From Vibrio metoecus (GTDB taxonomy: Bacteria; Pseudomonadota; Gammaproteobacteria; Enterobacterales; Vibrionaceae), in assembly GCF_009665255.1 (NCBI RefSeq), contig NZ_CP035686.1, positions 1,488,001 to 1,552,000 of the forward strand: DNA of 64,000 nt, read 5' to 3'. Position numbers and translations under genes: made by a program. The number at the start of each line of letters is the position of its first letter. Within the stretch, counting starts at the first letter, position 1. The notes under the pieces were generated by a model. The model worked only from the letters and a program-made list of their open reading frames with translations. It had not been told where the DNA came from and made no database searches. Below, in pieces: positions 1 to 7,790 of this stretch.

Positions 1-600
1 ATGATACACCTCATCAAAACCTTGCTCTTTCAAATAAGCGGTGGATTTTTCACAGCGGATCCCGCCGGTACAGAACATGGCGACTTTCTTATGCTTTTGC
101 GGATCGAGGTTTTCCTGCACATAGTGCGGAAACTCACGGAACGTCTCGGTTTTTGGGTTGAGCGCGTTTTTAAACGTACCGAGCTGCACTTCGTAGTCAT
201 TACGCGTATCCACCACCAACACTTCTGGATCGGAGATCAGCGTGTTCCAATCTTGTGGCTTCACGTAAGTACCCACCACATGACGCGGATCGATGCCTTC
301 TACGCCCATGGTCACAATCTCTTTCTTGAGTTTGACCTTGGTGCGGTTAAACGGAGGCTCAGTAGCAAAAGACTCTTTATAGACAGTGCCTTTTAAACTT
401 GGCTCGTTATCTAGCCACGCCAGCAACACATCAATCCCTTGCCGAGAAGAAGCGACTGTGCCGTTAATGCCTTCTTGTGCCAGCAATAATGTGCCGCGAA
501 TGTGGTTCTCTTCCATCAGTGCCAACAGCGGCGCTCTCAGCTCTTGGTAATGATTGAGCTCAACAAACTTGTAGAGCGCACAGACAACATATTGACTCAT
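1..600 (-). CDS. trhO: tRNA uridine(34) hydroxylase TrhO (rhodanese family), 3' end cut by window
   Basis: Reading leftward from the ATG at 600 gives 200 residues with no stop before the window edge. TrhO (formerly YceA/UPF0176) hydroxylates U34 of certain tRNAs in an oxygen-dependent, prephenate-independent route to 5-hydroxyuridine and then cmo5U/mcmo5U. The N-terminal part is the acylphosphatase-like domain (about 1-95, with AQEGINGTV). The rhodanese domain follows, with VVDTRNDYE and the active-site loop CTGGIRC (Cys177, second Cys183). Family members are about 320 residues, so roughly 120 C-terminal residues lie outside. It is divergent from the cold-shock gene and has its own promoter region. 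Identity is read from motifs and is secure. Confidence 0.9.
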   Translation of the reverse strand, partial: MSQYVVCALYKFVELNHYQELRAPLLALMEENHIRGTLLLAQEGINGTVASSRQGIDVLLAWLDNEPSLKGTVYKESFATEPPFNRTKVKLKKEIVTMGVEGIDPRHVVGTYVKPQDWNTLISDPEVLVVDTRNDYEVQLGTFKNALNPKTETFREFPHYVQENLDPQKHKKVAMFCTGGIRCEKSTAYLKEQGFDEVYH

Positions 601-1145
601 GGTATGACCTTTTAAATACGACACTTGGAAATTGGGCGGCATTATACCCAAGCAAACCGATGACAAATACGGAGTGTTTTTGGGGTATAGCTTATTATAA
701 GCGGTAAATCAGGAACCAACGTGGGGATGATATTTGCTCAATTTGGCCTGCTCAGTGTAGGTGACCGATATAATCCCAAAGCACATTTTTGAATCATTCC
801 CCCCGATTAGAAAGAGGGATTACCTTGGTAACATTCAATAGTTTTATCGTGTCTAACTGACTAAAATTGTGTCGATTAGGCTTAGCACTCGCTTTAGCCC
901 CAACCCAAAAACCACTAAGCCACTGATTTTAATCATTAATAATTTAAAGCAAAGAAATGCGTATCTATTGTGTGTACATCGTGTATAGTAGCGCCAGTTC
1001 TAACAGTGAGCTATTGATATAAAATTTAGTTTAAGATCTTCTCAGTTTTTGATTCAGTTTGTCATATATATCCTGCGATAACTTTTTCTTCATTCCATAT
1101 TTAGTAGTTTCTCTTTCAATGTAATTAATCTATCGAGATATATAT
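601..1145. promoter_or_regulatory. AT-rich divergent region trhO/csp, with probable long csp leader
   Basis: No ORF with a convincing ribosome site lies here. A 6-1-6 palindrome (GCTTAT/ATAAGC) sits at 690-702. TGTATAGT at 982-989 could be a -10 element. It would start a csp transcript near 996, giving a leader of about 150 nt, similar in length to the structured leaders of CspA-type mRNAs. No good -35 box matches it, so this promoter is a guess. The last part (1000-1145) is very AT-rich and ends in a weak Shine-Dalgarno (CGAGA, 1134-1138). Confidence 0.4.
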
Positions 1146-1358
1146 ATGTCTAACAAAACAACTGGCCTAGTAAAATGGTTCAACGAAACTAAAGGTTTTG
1201 GATTTATCACTCCTGACAACGGCGGTGCTGATCTATTCGTTCACTTCAAATCTATTGTTAGTGACGGTTTTAAAACATTATCTGAAGGCCAAAAAGTTGC
1301 TTTCAACGTAGAACAAGGTAATAAAGGCCCACAAGCTGCTAACGTTACTTTGCTATAA
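1146..1358 (+). CDS. CspA-family cold-shock protein
   Basis: A 70-residue single cold-shock domain, the normal length for the family. RNP1 is KGFGFITP (about 16-23) and RNP2 is LFVHF (about 30-34); their aromatic residues bind single-stranded RNA or [11 protein letters not shown] near the N-terminus is also typical. The protein is a cytoplasmic RNA chaperone expected to melt mRNA structure at low temperature. It stands alone behind a long AT-rich leader and is followed by a 12-bp hairpin, then by two small genes on the same strand. Which numbered csp paralogue it is cannot be settled here, so no symbol is given. Confidence 0.93.
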   Translation: MSNKTTGLVKWFNETKGFGFITPDNGGADLFVHFKSIVSDGFKTLSEGQKVAFNVEQGNKGPQAANVTLL

Positions 1359-1364
1359 ATATTT

Positions 1365-1401
1365 ATGACTAGATCTTGTTTATATGATGAGATCTAGTCA
1401 T
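1365..1401 (+). terminator. Hairpin after csp
   Basis: A perfect 12-bp stem: ATGACTAGATCT (1365-1376) pairs with AGATCTAGTCAT (1390-1401) around a 13-nt loop. It starts 6 nt after the csp stop. There is no T-run after it, so it may be a leaky terminator or a 3'-end stabiliser that allows read-through to the small genes downstream. Confidence 0.55.
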
Positions 1402-1632
1402 TCAAACCCTCATTAAATAAAGAAACACCGTTCTTTAGTCCTCAATCTTACAGTAAAAATTTTAGATTTATCTTCCTACTGTAAATCCGATAAATAGTGT
1501 TTTTTAATCTTATCCAATTTCATATCACCTAATGATAATTTTCTAGGTTGGGATTTCTTTCGAAATTAAACATTCGCAAGATGTGATGTTCGATGGGTTA
1601 CATATTTCTATGCTAGGGAAGGAGATCAAAAT

Positions 1633-1782
1633 TTGAAAAAACCAATCACCGGTTCTAATTCAAAGAATTCCAAAGTAAAAACTCTTAATGCAGATGAAAG
1701 TCCAGATAACATTCACAAGATAAGAAAAAAAATTGAAGATATTTTATTAGAACGAGAACAAAAGAAACTTTGGGGTCTATAA
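1633..1782 (+). CDS. Small basic protein, 49 residues, unknown function (TTG start)
   Basis: TTG at 1633 is preceded by a strong Shine-Dalgarno (AAGGAGA ending at 1624), and the frame runs 49 codons to TAA. The N-terminal third is K/S/N-rich and probably disordered. The C-terminal half (IRKKIEDILLERE) is a charged amphipathic helix. It faintly recalls the short PA3496/DUF3545-type proteins of gamma-proteobacteria with their R-x-IE-x-x-x-E-x-x helix, but I cannot confirm this. Only 10 nt separate its stop from the next gene, so the two are probably co-transcribed. No function is assigned. Confidence 0.6.
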   Translation: MKKPITGSNSKNSKVKTLNADESPDNIHKIRKKIEDILLEREQKKLWGL

Positions 1783-1792
1783 GGAATTAAAA

Positions 1793-1993
1793 ATGCGAAA
1801 ACCCGTAAGAAAATCAAACAAAAAAACACAAAAAAACAACTTTGAAGAGCAATTCTCTATTATGGTCACAGAATACCAAGCAGCGAAAGAAGCTCTAGAC
1901 TCAATGGAACAAGGCACACCAGAGTATATGAACCAGAAAAAATTATGTGAAAAACTATTTTCCAATGCCGAACGGTATATCAATAGAAATTAA
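1793..1993 (+). CDS. Small lysine-rich protein, 66 residues, unknown function
   Basis: ATG at 1793 follows AAGGA 7 nt upstream, immediately after the 49-residue gene. The first 16 residues are basic (KPVRKSNKKTQK). The rest (about 17-66) is predicted to be two amphipathic helices rich in E, K, Q and A (VTEYQAAKEALDSMEQG, then YMNQKKLCEKLF) with one cysteine. There is no signal peptide or membrane segment. I do not recognise a family. The position behind a cold-shock gene and the basic N-terminus fit a nucleic-acid or ribosome-binding role, but that is only a guess. Confidence 0.7.
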   Translation: MRKPVRKSNKKTQKNNFEEQFSIMVTEYQAAKEALDSMEQGTPEYMNQKKLCEKLFSNAERYINRN

Positions 1994-2223
1994 CAACCTG
2001 CAGTCAATCACCTCTGTTTGTGTCAATTTCTCCCATAATATCACTAATAATTAGTCATATTTTAATAAAAATTGATTTAAAGACATTGCAAGTAGATCAA
2101 TATGAAACACATCCGTGCAACTTGTATTTTTAGCCTCTGATGTGATCCATATTTATCTATTTAAAAATACGGCCAGAAATACGTCTTATGTCCAGACGGT
2201 GCCGTGTTTTGTCTGACTGGTAG

Positions 2224-2643
2224 CTATTTACGCCGCACCGATCGGGCGGCGTAGATCAAAAAGAGACTCAGAATAACCACAGGGGTCAACCACAGCAGCC
2301 AAGTTTGGGCTTTAAATGGCGGTTGGTACAACACAAAATCACCGAAGCGTTCAACCATGTAATCGACAATCTCTTGCTCGCTTTTCCCCTCTTTCACCAT
2401 CACAAACACTTTAAAGCGCAAATCTTTGGCGATCGGTGAATTTGATTCAATCAAATTCTGGTTTTGACATTGTGGACAACGTAATGATTTCGCCAACTCA
2501 GTTGCCATACGCTGCTGCTCAGTAGAATCAAACTCAAAAAACTCGACGGCGTTGACGCCTTCTGAGCTTGAAAGCGGATCACTCGCCCAACTTTGCAGTG
2601 GCGATACGATGAAAAATAGAAAGAAAGCCAGCCGGAGTAACAA
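2224..2643 (-). CDS. nrfF: Cytochrome c maturation protein NrfF (CcmH-like)
   Basis: 139 residues with a signal peptide (cleavage after SWAS, about 21), the haem-lyase motif LRCPQCQNQN (Cys56, Cys59), and a C-terminal membrane helix (about 113-134). CcmH/NrfF proteins keep apocytochrome CxxC(H/K) cysteines reduced at the periplasmic face. NrfF does this for the special CxxCK haem site of NrfA. The start is TTG at 2643, directly abutting the TAA of the thioredoxin gene, whose last codons carry its AGGAGG. It is the last gene of the minus-strand nrf operon. A generic ccmH assignment is the alternative; the nrf setting decides. Confidence 0.85.
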   Translation of the reverse strand: MLLRLAFFLFFIVSPLQSWASDPLSSSEGVNAVEFFEFDSTEQQRMATELAKSLRCPQCQNQNLIESNSPIAKDLRFKVFVMVKEGKSEQEIVDYMVERFGDFVLYQPPFKAQTWLLWLTPVVILSLFLIYAARSVRRK

Positions 2644-3180
2644 TTAACCCTCCTGTTTAAAGTATGCCTGAAAATAGCGTTGCCATTTTTCTTGGGTCAA
2701 TTGCCCTGAATATTTGAAAACAATCCCCCCTGCCGAGTTGATCAAATACGTCTCCGGTGTGCCAATCACGCCAAGATCTAACGCCACTGAACCTTGTGGA
2801 TCTTGAGCCACTTTGACAAACGGGTTGCCGTGCTGCTGTAAATAGCGAGTCGCGGCTCGGGATTCATCCCGATAATTTAAGCCGTAAATAGGAACACCTT
2901 GCTGGGCTAATGTGTTTAAAAATTCATGCTCACTCAAACAAATGCCACACCATGAAGCCCACACATTGAGAAGTTTGTAGTCCGAAATGAGAAAATCTTG
3001 CTGCGTTACGCGTAAGTTTGGGTCAAGTAAATCTGGGGCATCAAATGCCGGTAACTGTTTGACCACACTCGCTTCTGCCTTGTTGGTATTTTTATTTTCC
3101 AAACCCAAGCCAATCGCAGCAAGTACGCCACCAATCACTAAGGCCACACTAAGCAAGCGTATAACGTTGGCTTTCAACAC
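2644..3180 (-). CDS. DsbE/CcmG-type thioredoxin of the nrf cluster (NrfX-like)
   Basis: 178 residues: an N-terminal membrane anchor (about 7-26), then a periplasmic thioredoxin fold with the redox motif WCGIC (Cys78, Cys81) and the cis-proline loop GTPETY. CcmG-type proteins reduce apocytochrome c cysteines before haem ligation. Here it lies between nrfE and nrfF, so it most likely serves NrfA/NrfB maturation. The start is GTG at 3180 with GGAG 8 nt upstream. This start lies inside the 3' end of nrfE (32-nt overlap), implying coupled translation. Similar DsbE-like genes occur in other nrf clusters, where some authors call them nrfX. Confidence 0.85.
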   Translation of the reverse strand: MLKANVIRLLSVALVIGGVLAAIGLGLENKNTNKAEASVVKQLPAFDAPDLLDPNLRVTQQDFLISDYKLLNVWASWCGICLSEHEFLNTLAQQGVPIYGLNYRDESRAATRYLQQHGNPFVKVAQDPQGSVALDLGVIGTPETYLINSAGGIVFKYSGQLTQEKWQRYFQAYFKQEG

Positions 3181-5098
3181 CCAGCACTCTCCTCTCTTGC
3201 CAGCGGTTCACTAACGCCAGCGCGCAGCCCAGTACAAACATCAGTGCCGCTAACCATATCCAAGCCATATAGGCTTTGAACTGTAACTTTACGGCATAGC
3301 TCTTTAAGGTATAGCTTTTTACGGAATGACTCTGCTCGCCAAACTTACTGCCGAGCGTGACGTACAAATCCCCATTCCACAGTCCATGCAAAGCAGGTTC
3401 GCTCATGTTCATTACCCGTATCGGATAATGACGGCGTTCAGGTTCCATGATAAAAGAACTCGCGCCCTCTTTTTGCCATGTAAATCGTGCTTTCTCTAGG
3501 GTGTAATTCGGCCCTATTGCCCAGTTTATGTCCTGATAGGTCACCTGCCACTGCATAAATGTCAGTGTGTCTCCCGGTGCCATTTTTTTAGCGATTTCCT
3601 GAGAGTGTTCAGCATTCATCGCCGCGCCCACGGCCAGAAATGCCAAACCCAAATGCGCCATAGCCATAGGGATCGCGCGCGTTCTTTTTTCCAATAAACA
3701 GAGCAAGTGTGTGCTGGCAACCCAGCATCCCAAAATCCAGAACAGTTGTACCCACAGCGTAGGGTTATCCACTTGCAGGCGATATAACGTGGTTCCCAGT
3801 AGTACTGAAAGAAGCGCTAACCCTAACGCAATGCGTCGTCGGTTTTTGCGCTTGACTAGCGGAACTGCACCTAGTGCCAACATGCCCAAGAGGACAAAAG
3901 GCAAAATCATGGCATTGAAATACGGCGCACCGACTGAAATGTTGCCAAACCCAAACAAGGTGTAAAGCATGGGGTAAAAGGTGCCCATGCCCACGGTAAA
4001 TGCGGCGATGGCCAATAACCCTGTCGCGATCAACATTAAAAATGGCGCACTCCACCAGTGAGTAAGAGGCGCTGAGCGAATCTCGTCTAAACGCAGGACA
4101 AAACTGCCTAAGCCCACAAGCAGCACCAAAGCAAGAATGCCGAGTAAGGCGATGCCTTTGTCGGGGTCAACCGCAAACGCATGTACGGAAGTCAGTACGC
4201 CAGAGCGCACAATAAACGTGCCAATGATGCTTAAACTGAACGTCATCAGTGCCAACACATAACACCAACGCTGCAATACGCCGTAGTATCGATTGGCCAA
4301 TAAGGTGTGACACAGCGCCGTTCCGGTCAGCCAAGGCAGTAAAGAGGCGTTTTCAACGGGATCCCAGAACCACCAACCGCCCCAGCCTAGTTCGTAATAC
4401 GCCCACCATGAACCAAGCCCGATGCCTAAAGTTAAAAACAGCCACGCGCCCATCGCCCACGGCTGGCACCATTCCACCCACTGGCTGGGGATCTCTTTTT
4501 CCAATAACGCGGCCAGAGCAAACGCCAACACCGTGGAGTAACCTACATAGCCGAGATACAGCAAAGGAGGATGGAAAATCAGCGCGACATCTTGCAGCAT
4601 TGGGTTTAAATCTCTCCCCTCGCTCGGCAAGACTGTGTTTAATTCAAAGGGGTTGGAGGTGAACAAGGTAAACCACGCGAACATGGCAACCAGCGCATTC
4701 ATCAAGGTCAACACTTTGAAATGATAAGATTGCGGGTAACAACGCTGATAGGAGATCACTGCAGACCAACCTGCCAGCGTCATCACCCAAAACAGCATCG
4801 ATCCTTCATGCCCGCCCCACACCGCCGCCACTTTGTAAAACACGGGCAGAGCAGAATTGGAGTGGGATGAAACATAATGCAGCGCAAAATTGTCACTGAT
4901 GAACGCATACGCCAACAACACCAAGGCCGACAAAGCGCAAAGGAACACCAGTCGGCAGGTTTTGATGAGTAGTGTTTGCTGTGACTCAAAACTCGATGGA
5001 GATGAGGAATAATTGCGAAAACGACTTAGCCCCCAAAGGCTCATCGCCGTGCTTAACACGGCGACCAGAATGAGTAAAAACAGCCCTAAGTCACTCAT
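3149..5098 (-). CDS. nrfE: Haem lyase subunit NrfE (CcmF family)
   Basis: 649 residues, about 14 membrane segments. The haem-handling WWD signature is present (GWGGWWFWDPVENASLLPW), as are conserved histidines in the flanking periplasmic loops. CcmF/NrfE proteins move haem to apocytochrome c. NrfE with NrfF and NrfG is dedicated to the lysine-ligated CxxCK haem of NrfA. The length is nearer CcmF (about 650) than E. coli NrfE (about 550), so paralogy with a general ccmF elsewhere is likely. AGGA lies 8 nt before the ATG; the gap to nrfD is 18 bp. Confidence 0.88.
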   Translation of the reverse strand: MSDLGLFLLILVAVLSTAMSLWGLSRFRNYSSSPSSFESQQTLLIKTCRLVFLCALSALVLLAYAFISDNFALHYVSSHSNSALPVFYKVAAVWGGHEGSMLFWVMTLAGWSAVISYQRCYPQSYHFKVLTLMNALVAMFAWFTLFTSNPFELNTVLPSEGRDLNPMLQDVALIFHPPLLYLGYVGYSTVLAFALAALLEKEIPSQWVEWCQPWAMGAWLFLTLGIGLGSWWAYYELGWGGWWFWDPVENASLLPWLTGTALCHTLLANRYYGVLQRWCYVLALMTFSLSIIGTFIVRSGVLTSVHAFAVDPDKGIALLGILALVLLVGLGSFVLRLDEIRSAPLTHWWSAPFLMLIATGLLAIAAFTVGMGTFYPMLYTLFGFGNISVGAPYFNAMILPFVLLGMLALGAVPLVKRKNRRRIALGLALLSVLLGTTLYRLQVDNPTLWVQLFWILGCWVASTHLLCLLEKRTRAIPMAMAHLGLAFLAVGAAMNAEHSQEIAKKMAPGDTLTFMQWQVTYQDINWAIGPNYTLEKARFTWQKEGASSFIMEPERRHYPIRVMNMSEPALHGLWNGDLYVTLGSKFGEQSHSVKSYTLKSYAVKLQFKAYMAWIWLAALMFVLGCALALVNRWQERRVLGVESQRYTLA

Positions 5099-5116
5099 GA
5101 GCTTTTCCTATCACAC

Positions 5117-6073
5117 TCAAATGACGGTCATCTGTCCGGCGTACAACACAAAGGTACGCAACATTAACACCCCGAGTAAACTGAGCGAGGTGACAAACAG
5201 TACAAAGCCGAGCGAATGTTTGAGTGATTTAGGAGATAGCGCATTCAGCACCAAAGGCAACACCATGCCGAGTGCGATTACACCATACCAGAACCAGTTA
5301 GCCCAAAAGCCGCCTGAAATGGCATTCCATACTGAAGCCTGTGCTTGACCACCACTGAAAATCAGCCCAGTAAAGAAGGTCACCAACACAAACAATTCAA
5401 ACAGTACTGTCGGGCGCTCAAATCTGTGCAGCCAGGCAATGCTTGGACTGTTCATCGGCTCTTTAAAGATCCACACCCCAACCATCAAACAAGCCGCGAA
5501 ACCAGATGAAAGACTGGAGAATAAGAACAGGATTGGCAACACCGGATTATTCAGCATCGGATAAGTTTTTAATGCCGAAAGCAGGAAGCCCGTATAAGCC
5601 GCAAGAGTAATGGCTAAAATGGCGAGGAAAATTTCAATCCCATTTTCAAATTGCTTGGCTTTCAGCAGCAAACCATCCACAAAGGTGAATTTGCCATTCA
5701 AGAGCCGCATGATCACAGGTCTGAAAATAATCCCGATCCAAACGAACAGCACCGCCATATACACTTGGAACAAAATCACCCCCATCGACATCACTGAGGT
5801 GGGGTTGTAATAAATCATGATTTTCCAAAACTCGAGTGGCTTAGTGAGGTGAAAAATCAAAATCGTCAGGCCCGCAATAATTCCGAATGGTGCTAGCCAA
5901 GCGGTCGCTTTAATAATCCCATTTTCTGCCGCATCGCCTTGTATTACGTTGCGTTTCAAATAGAGCGAAATCATGACTGCACCAGCAGACATGCCTGCCA
6001 AAAATAAATAGATGGCAATAATCCAATCCCACACTAAAGAATCAAAATGAAAAGCGGTTTGTAAAGTGCTCAT
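5117..6073 (-). CDS. nrfD: Membrane quinol oxidase subunit NrfD
   Basis: 318 residues, the same length as E. coli NrfD, with about eight membrane helices. With NrfC it forms the menaquinol dehydrogenase that feeds electrons to periplasmic NrfB and NrfA. The start at 6073 is fixed by a near-perfect GGGGAGGT Shine-Dalgarno. The open frame extends 36 codons further upstream, but that part lies inside nrfC. A single base separates it from the nrfC stop. Confidence 0.92.
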   Translation of the reverse strand: MSTLQTAFHFDSLVWDWIIAIYLFLAGMSAGAVMISLYLKRNVIQGDAAENGIIKATAWLAPFGIIAGLTILIFHLTKPLEFWKIMIYYNPTSVMSMGVILFQVYMAVLFVWIGIIFRPVIMRLLNGKFTFVDGLLLKAKQFENGIEIFLAILAITLAAYTGFLLSALKTYPMLNNPVLPILFLFSSLSSGFAACLMVGVWIFKEPMNSPSIAWLHRFERPTVLFELFVLVTFFTGLIFSGGQAQASVWNAISGGFWANWFWYGVIALGMVLPLVLNALSPKSLKHSLGFVLFVTSLSLLGVLMLRTFVLYAGQMTVI

Positions 6074-6074
6074 A

Positions 6075-6761
6075 TTACACCTCCCCTTTCTGATGCGGGA
6101 TCTTATACAGTTTAGGGCTGGTACCCAGCTGGACTTTATCTCGGTACACCGTGCGGGTCGCCAGCAGTTGATTGACTGCACTGGTCGGATCGTTTAGATC
6201 GCCAAATGTCAGCGCCTTAGTGGGGCAAGATTCCACACACGCAGGCTGTTTGCCTTGCGCCAAATTGGTATCTCGGCAAAAGTTACACTTATCCGCCGAA
6301 TGAGTGACCGGATGGAAAAAGCGCACTTGATAAGGGCAAGCAGCAATGCAATAACCACAGCCCACACAGCGCTCCTTATGCACATCGACAATGCCTGTTG
6401 CTTCATCTTTGTAAGCAGCCCCTGTTGGGCAGACATACACACAAGGTGGATTCTCACAATGTTGGCAAGATTTGCGAGTAAAACGGTAATCCACATTCGG
6501 AAACTCACCTTGCGGAGCACTGCGAATAATCTCCAAACGGGAGACTCCTTCAGGCACTTTGTTCACTTCACGACAAGCTTCGGTACACGCGGTACAACCA
6601 ATACAAGCGGTTTCATCATGTACCATGGCGTAACGTTTATTGTCTTCTTCCAGCACGGCTGCAAGCACATAGCGACTATTGATCACTGCCGTACCCGCAA
6701 TGCCCGTGGTCATGATTAAAGCTCCGGAACCCGTGAGAAAATGACGTCTTGAACAGCTCAT
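6075..6761 (-). CDS. nrfC: Tat-exported ferredoxin-like subunit NrfC
   Basis: 228 residues. The N-terminus MSCSRRHFLTGSG is a twin-arginine signal peptide. Four cysteine clusters follow (CIGCTACTEAC, CQHCENPPCVYVC, CVGCGYCIAAC, and CNFC with a distant CVESC), as expected for four [4Fe-4S] centres. NrfC passes electrons from NrfD to NrfB. I chose ATG 6761 because AGGAG lies 9 nt upstream and the Tat motif then falls at the N-terminus. The upstream in-frame ATG at 6809 would bury the signal. One base separates it from the nrfB stop. Confidence 0.93.
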   Translation of the reverse strand: MSCSRRHFLTGSGALIMTTGIAGTAVINSRYVLAAVLEEDNKRYAMVHDETACIGCTACTEACREVNKVPEGVSRLEIIRSAPQGEFPNVDYRFTRKSCQHCENPPCVYVCPTGAAYKDEATGIVDVHKERCVGCGYCIAACPYQVRFFHPVTHSADKCNFCRDTNLAQGKQPACVESCPTKALTFGDLNDPTSAVNQLLATRTVYRDKVQLGTSPKLYKIPHQKGEV

Positions 6762-6762
6762 G

Positions 6763-7320
6763 TTATTTCTCCTCTTCCTTCGCTTTGAAATCGGAATGGC
6801 AATCGACACACAGCTTTATCTTCTGCTTGTGATCAAAGCTCAGCACTTTGGCATCCATGGCATGAACGGTGTGGCAGTTAGAGCAGGTGAGGTTTTTCGC
6901 GTGTACATCGTGCGTCCAACTTTTCTCACGGAGTGTGTCCGGTTGATGGCAGTCCATACAAACCTTGTTGGCTTGCAGGATCTGCTCTGGATCCAGATAA
7001 ACCTTTTCGGTGCCTGGTTGCGATTGCGCACTGAAATATTTGGTCACATCCTCAGCACCATTACGGTGTTCAGGGCCAATATTGCTGTGGCAATTGGTAC
7101 AGTTCAGATCACGCCCGGCTTGTTGCAACGCTTGCTCACTGTGCGATTCAAGCAGTGTATTTTTGGCATCCTTATGGCACTGAACACATTTGTAATCAGC
7201 ATCACGGATGAAAGTGACTTCATGGCGTTGTGGAGATACCTCCGATTTTTTATCAGAAGATTCAGCAACGGCATAAATAGAATATCCATAGAGACAAAAT
7301 GCAAGAAGTGACTTCAGCAT
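6763..7320 (-). CDS. nrfB: Pentahaem cytochrome c NrfB
   Basis: About 185 residues with a signal peptide (MLKSLLAFCLYGYSIYAVA) and five CxxCH haem sites: CVQCH, CTNCH, CMDCH, CSNCH and CVDCH. That is the NrfB pattern; it is the soluble periplasmic donor between the NrfCD quinol dehydrogenase and NrfA. The frame also offers ATG at 7350 (10 more residues, MGKVQFAIAI). I prefer 7320 because a likely FNR-type promoter (site 7375-7388, -10 near 7349-7354) would overlap the upstream ATG. Neither start has an ideal Shine-Dalgarno, so the start is uncertain. Confidence 0.87.
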   Translation of the reverse strand: MLKSLLAFCLYGYSIYAVAESSDKKSEVSPQRHEVTFIRDADYKCVQCHKDAKNTLLESHSEQALQQAGRDLNCTNCHSNIGPEHRNGAEDVTKYFSAQSQPGTEKVYLDPEQILQANKVCMDCHQPDTLREKSWTHDVHAKNLTCSNCHTVHAMDAKVLSFDHKQKIKLCVDCHSDFKAKEEEK

Positions 7321-7374
7321 TATGGCTATGGCAAATTGAACTTTGCCCATATTATCCTGTCCTTATTTCTGATA

Positions 7375-7388
7375 TGGATTGTTATCAA
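7375..7388 (-). promoter_or_regulatory. FNR-like site for the nrfB operon
   Basis: TGGATTGTTATCAA matches TTGAT-N4-ATCAA at nine of ten positions. Its centre (7381.5) is about 40 nt from a plausible start near 7342, with -10-like TAATAT at 7349-7354 on the minus strand. This is the usual spacing of an FNR-activated promoter. Confidence 0.5.
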
Positions 7389-7598
7389 AATCAGAAAAAC
7401 AATTACTCTTGGTTTCGATTATTCACCAAATGCAATCTGTTCTTATTTTGGATAAGCCACAACGCTATATCAATAGCATATCTCCCCTTCTCTTATATGG
7501 GTATTTCTCAAGCAAGAATTGGTGAGGCATATCACCTAACTCATTAAAAATCATTTAATTTCAATAATTAACTGTTTTCTATTTATTTAGACAGCAAA

Positions 7599-7614
7599 TA
7601 CCACTTAAGGGGTA
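7599..7614 (+). promoter_or_regulatory. NarL/NarP-type 7-2-7 site
   Basis: TACCACT-TA-AGGGGTA is two heptamers in inverted orientation with a 2-bp gap. The right half (TACCCCT on the minus strand) fits TACYYMT fully and the left half misses one position. E. coli nrfA is controlled by NarL/NarP together with FNR. This site lies between the two divergent nrf units and could serve either. Confidence 0.5.
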
Positions 7615-7650
7615 TATTGGATTTTCTTGAAGCTTGGTCACAGTGGTAAA

Positions 7651-7664
7651 TTGATCCAAAACAA
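7651..7664 (+). promoter_or_regulatory. FNR-like site upstream of nrfA
   Basis: TTGATCCAAAACAA matches TTGAT-N4-ATCAA at nine of ten positions. It lies about 51 bp downstream of the NarP-like site and 127 bp before the nrfA start. A start site near 7694-7699 would place it close to -41.5. The rest of 7351-7790 is AT-rich, holds no gene, and probably carries an nrfA leader of about 90 nt. Confidence 0.4.
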
Positions 7665-7790
7665 TGATTATTAATATGCCTTATTCTGTTTTTAGAAATA
7701 TAAACAATAATGGCTTGTGCATTCTTCTTTCTTAATTTGGATATTCAGCACCACAACGCAGAAACCAACACGGAATATGGAGAAGCCATT

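Noticed and set aside
968..989. TTGTGT and TATAGT as a sigma-70 promoter for csp
   Set aside because: The spacing is only 10 bp. TATAGT alone remains possible but unproven.
7710..7790. 27-codon upstream extension of nrfA
   Set aside because: It would place an unrelated segment before a clear signal peptide; GTG 7791 has the ribosome site and gives the normal length.
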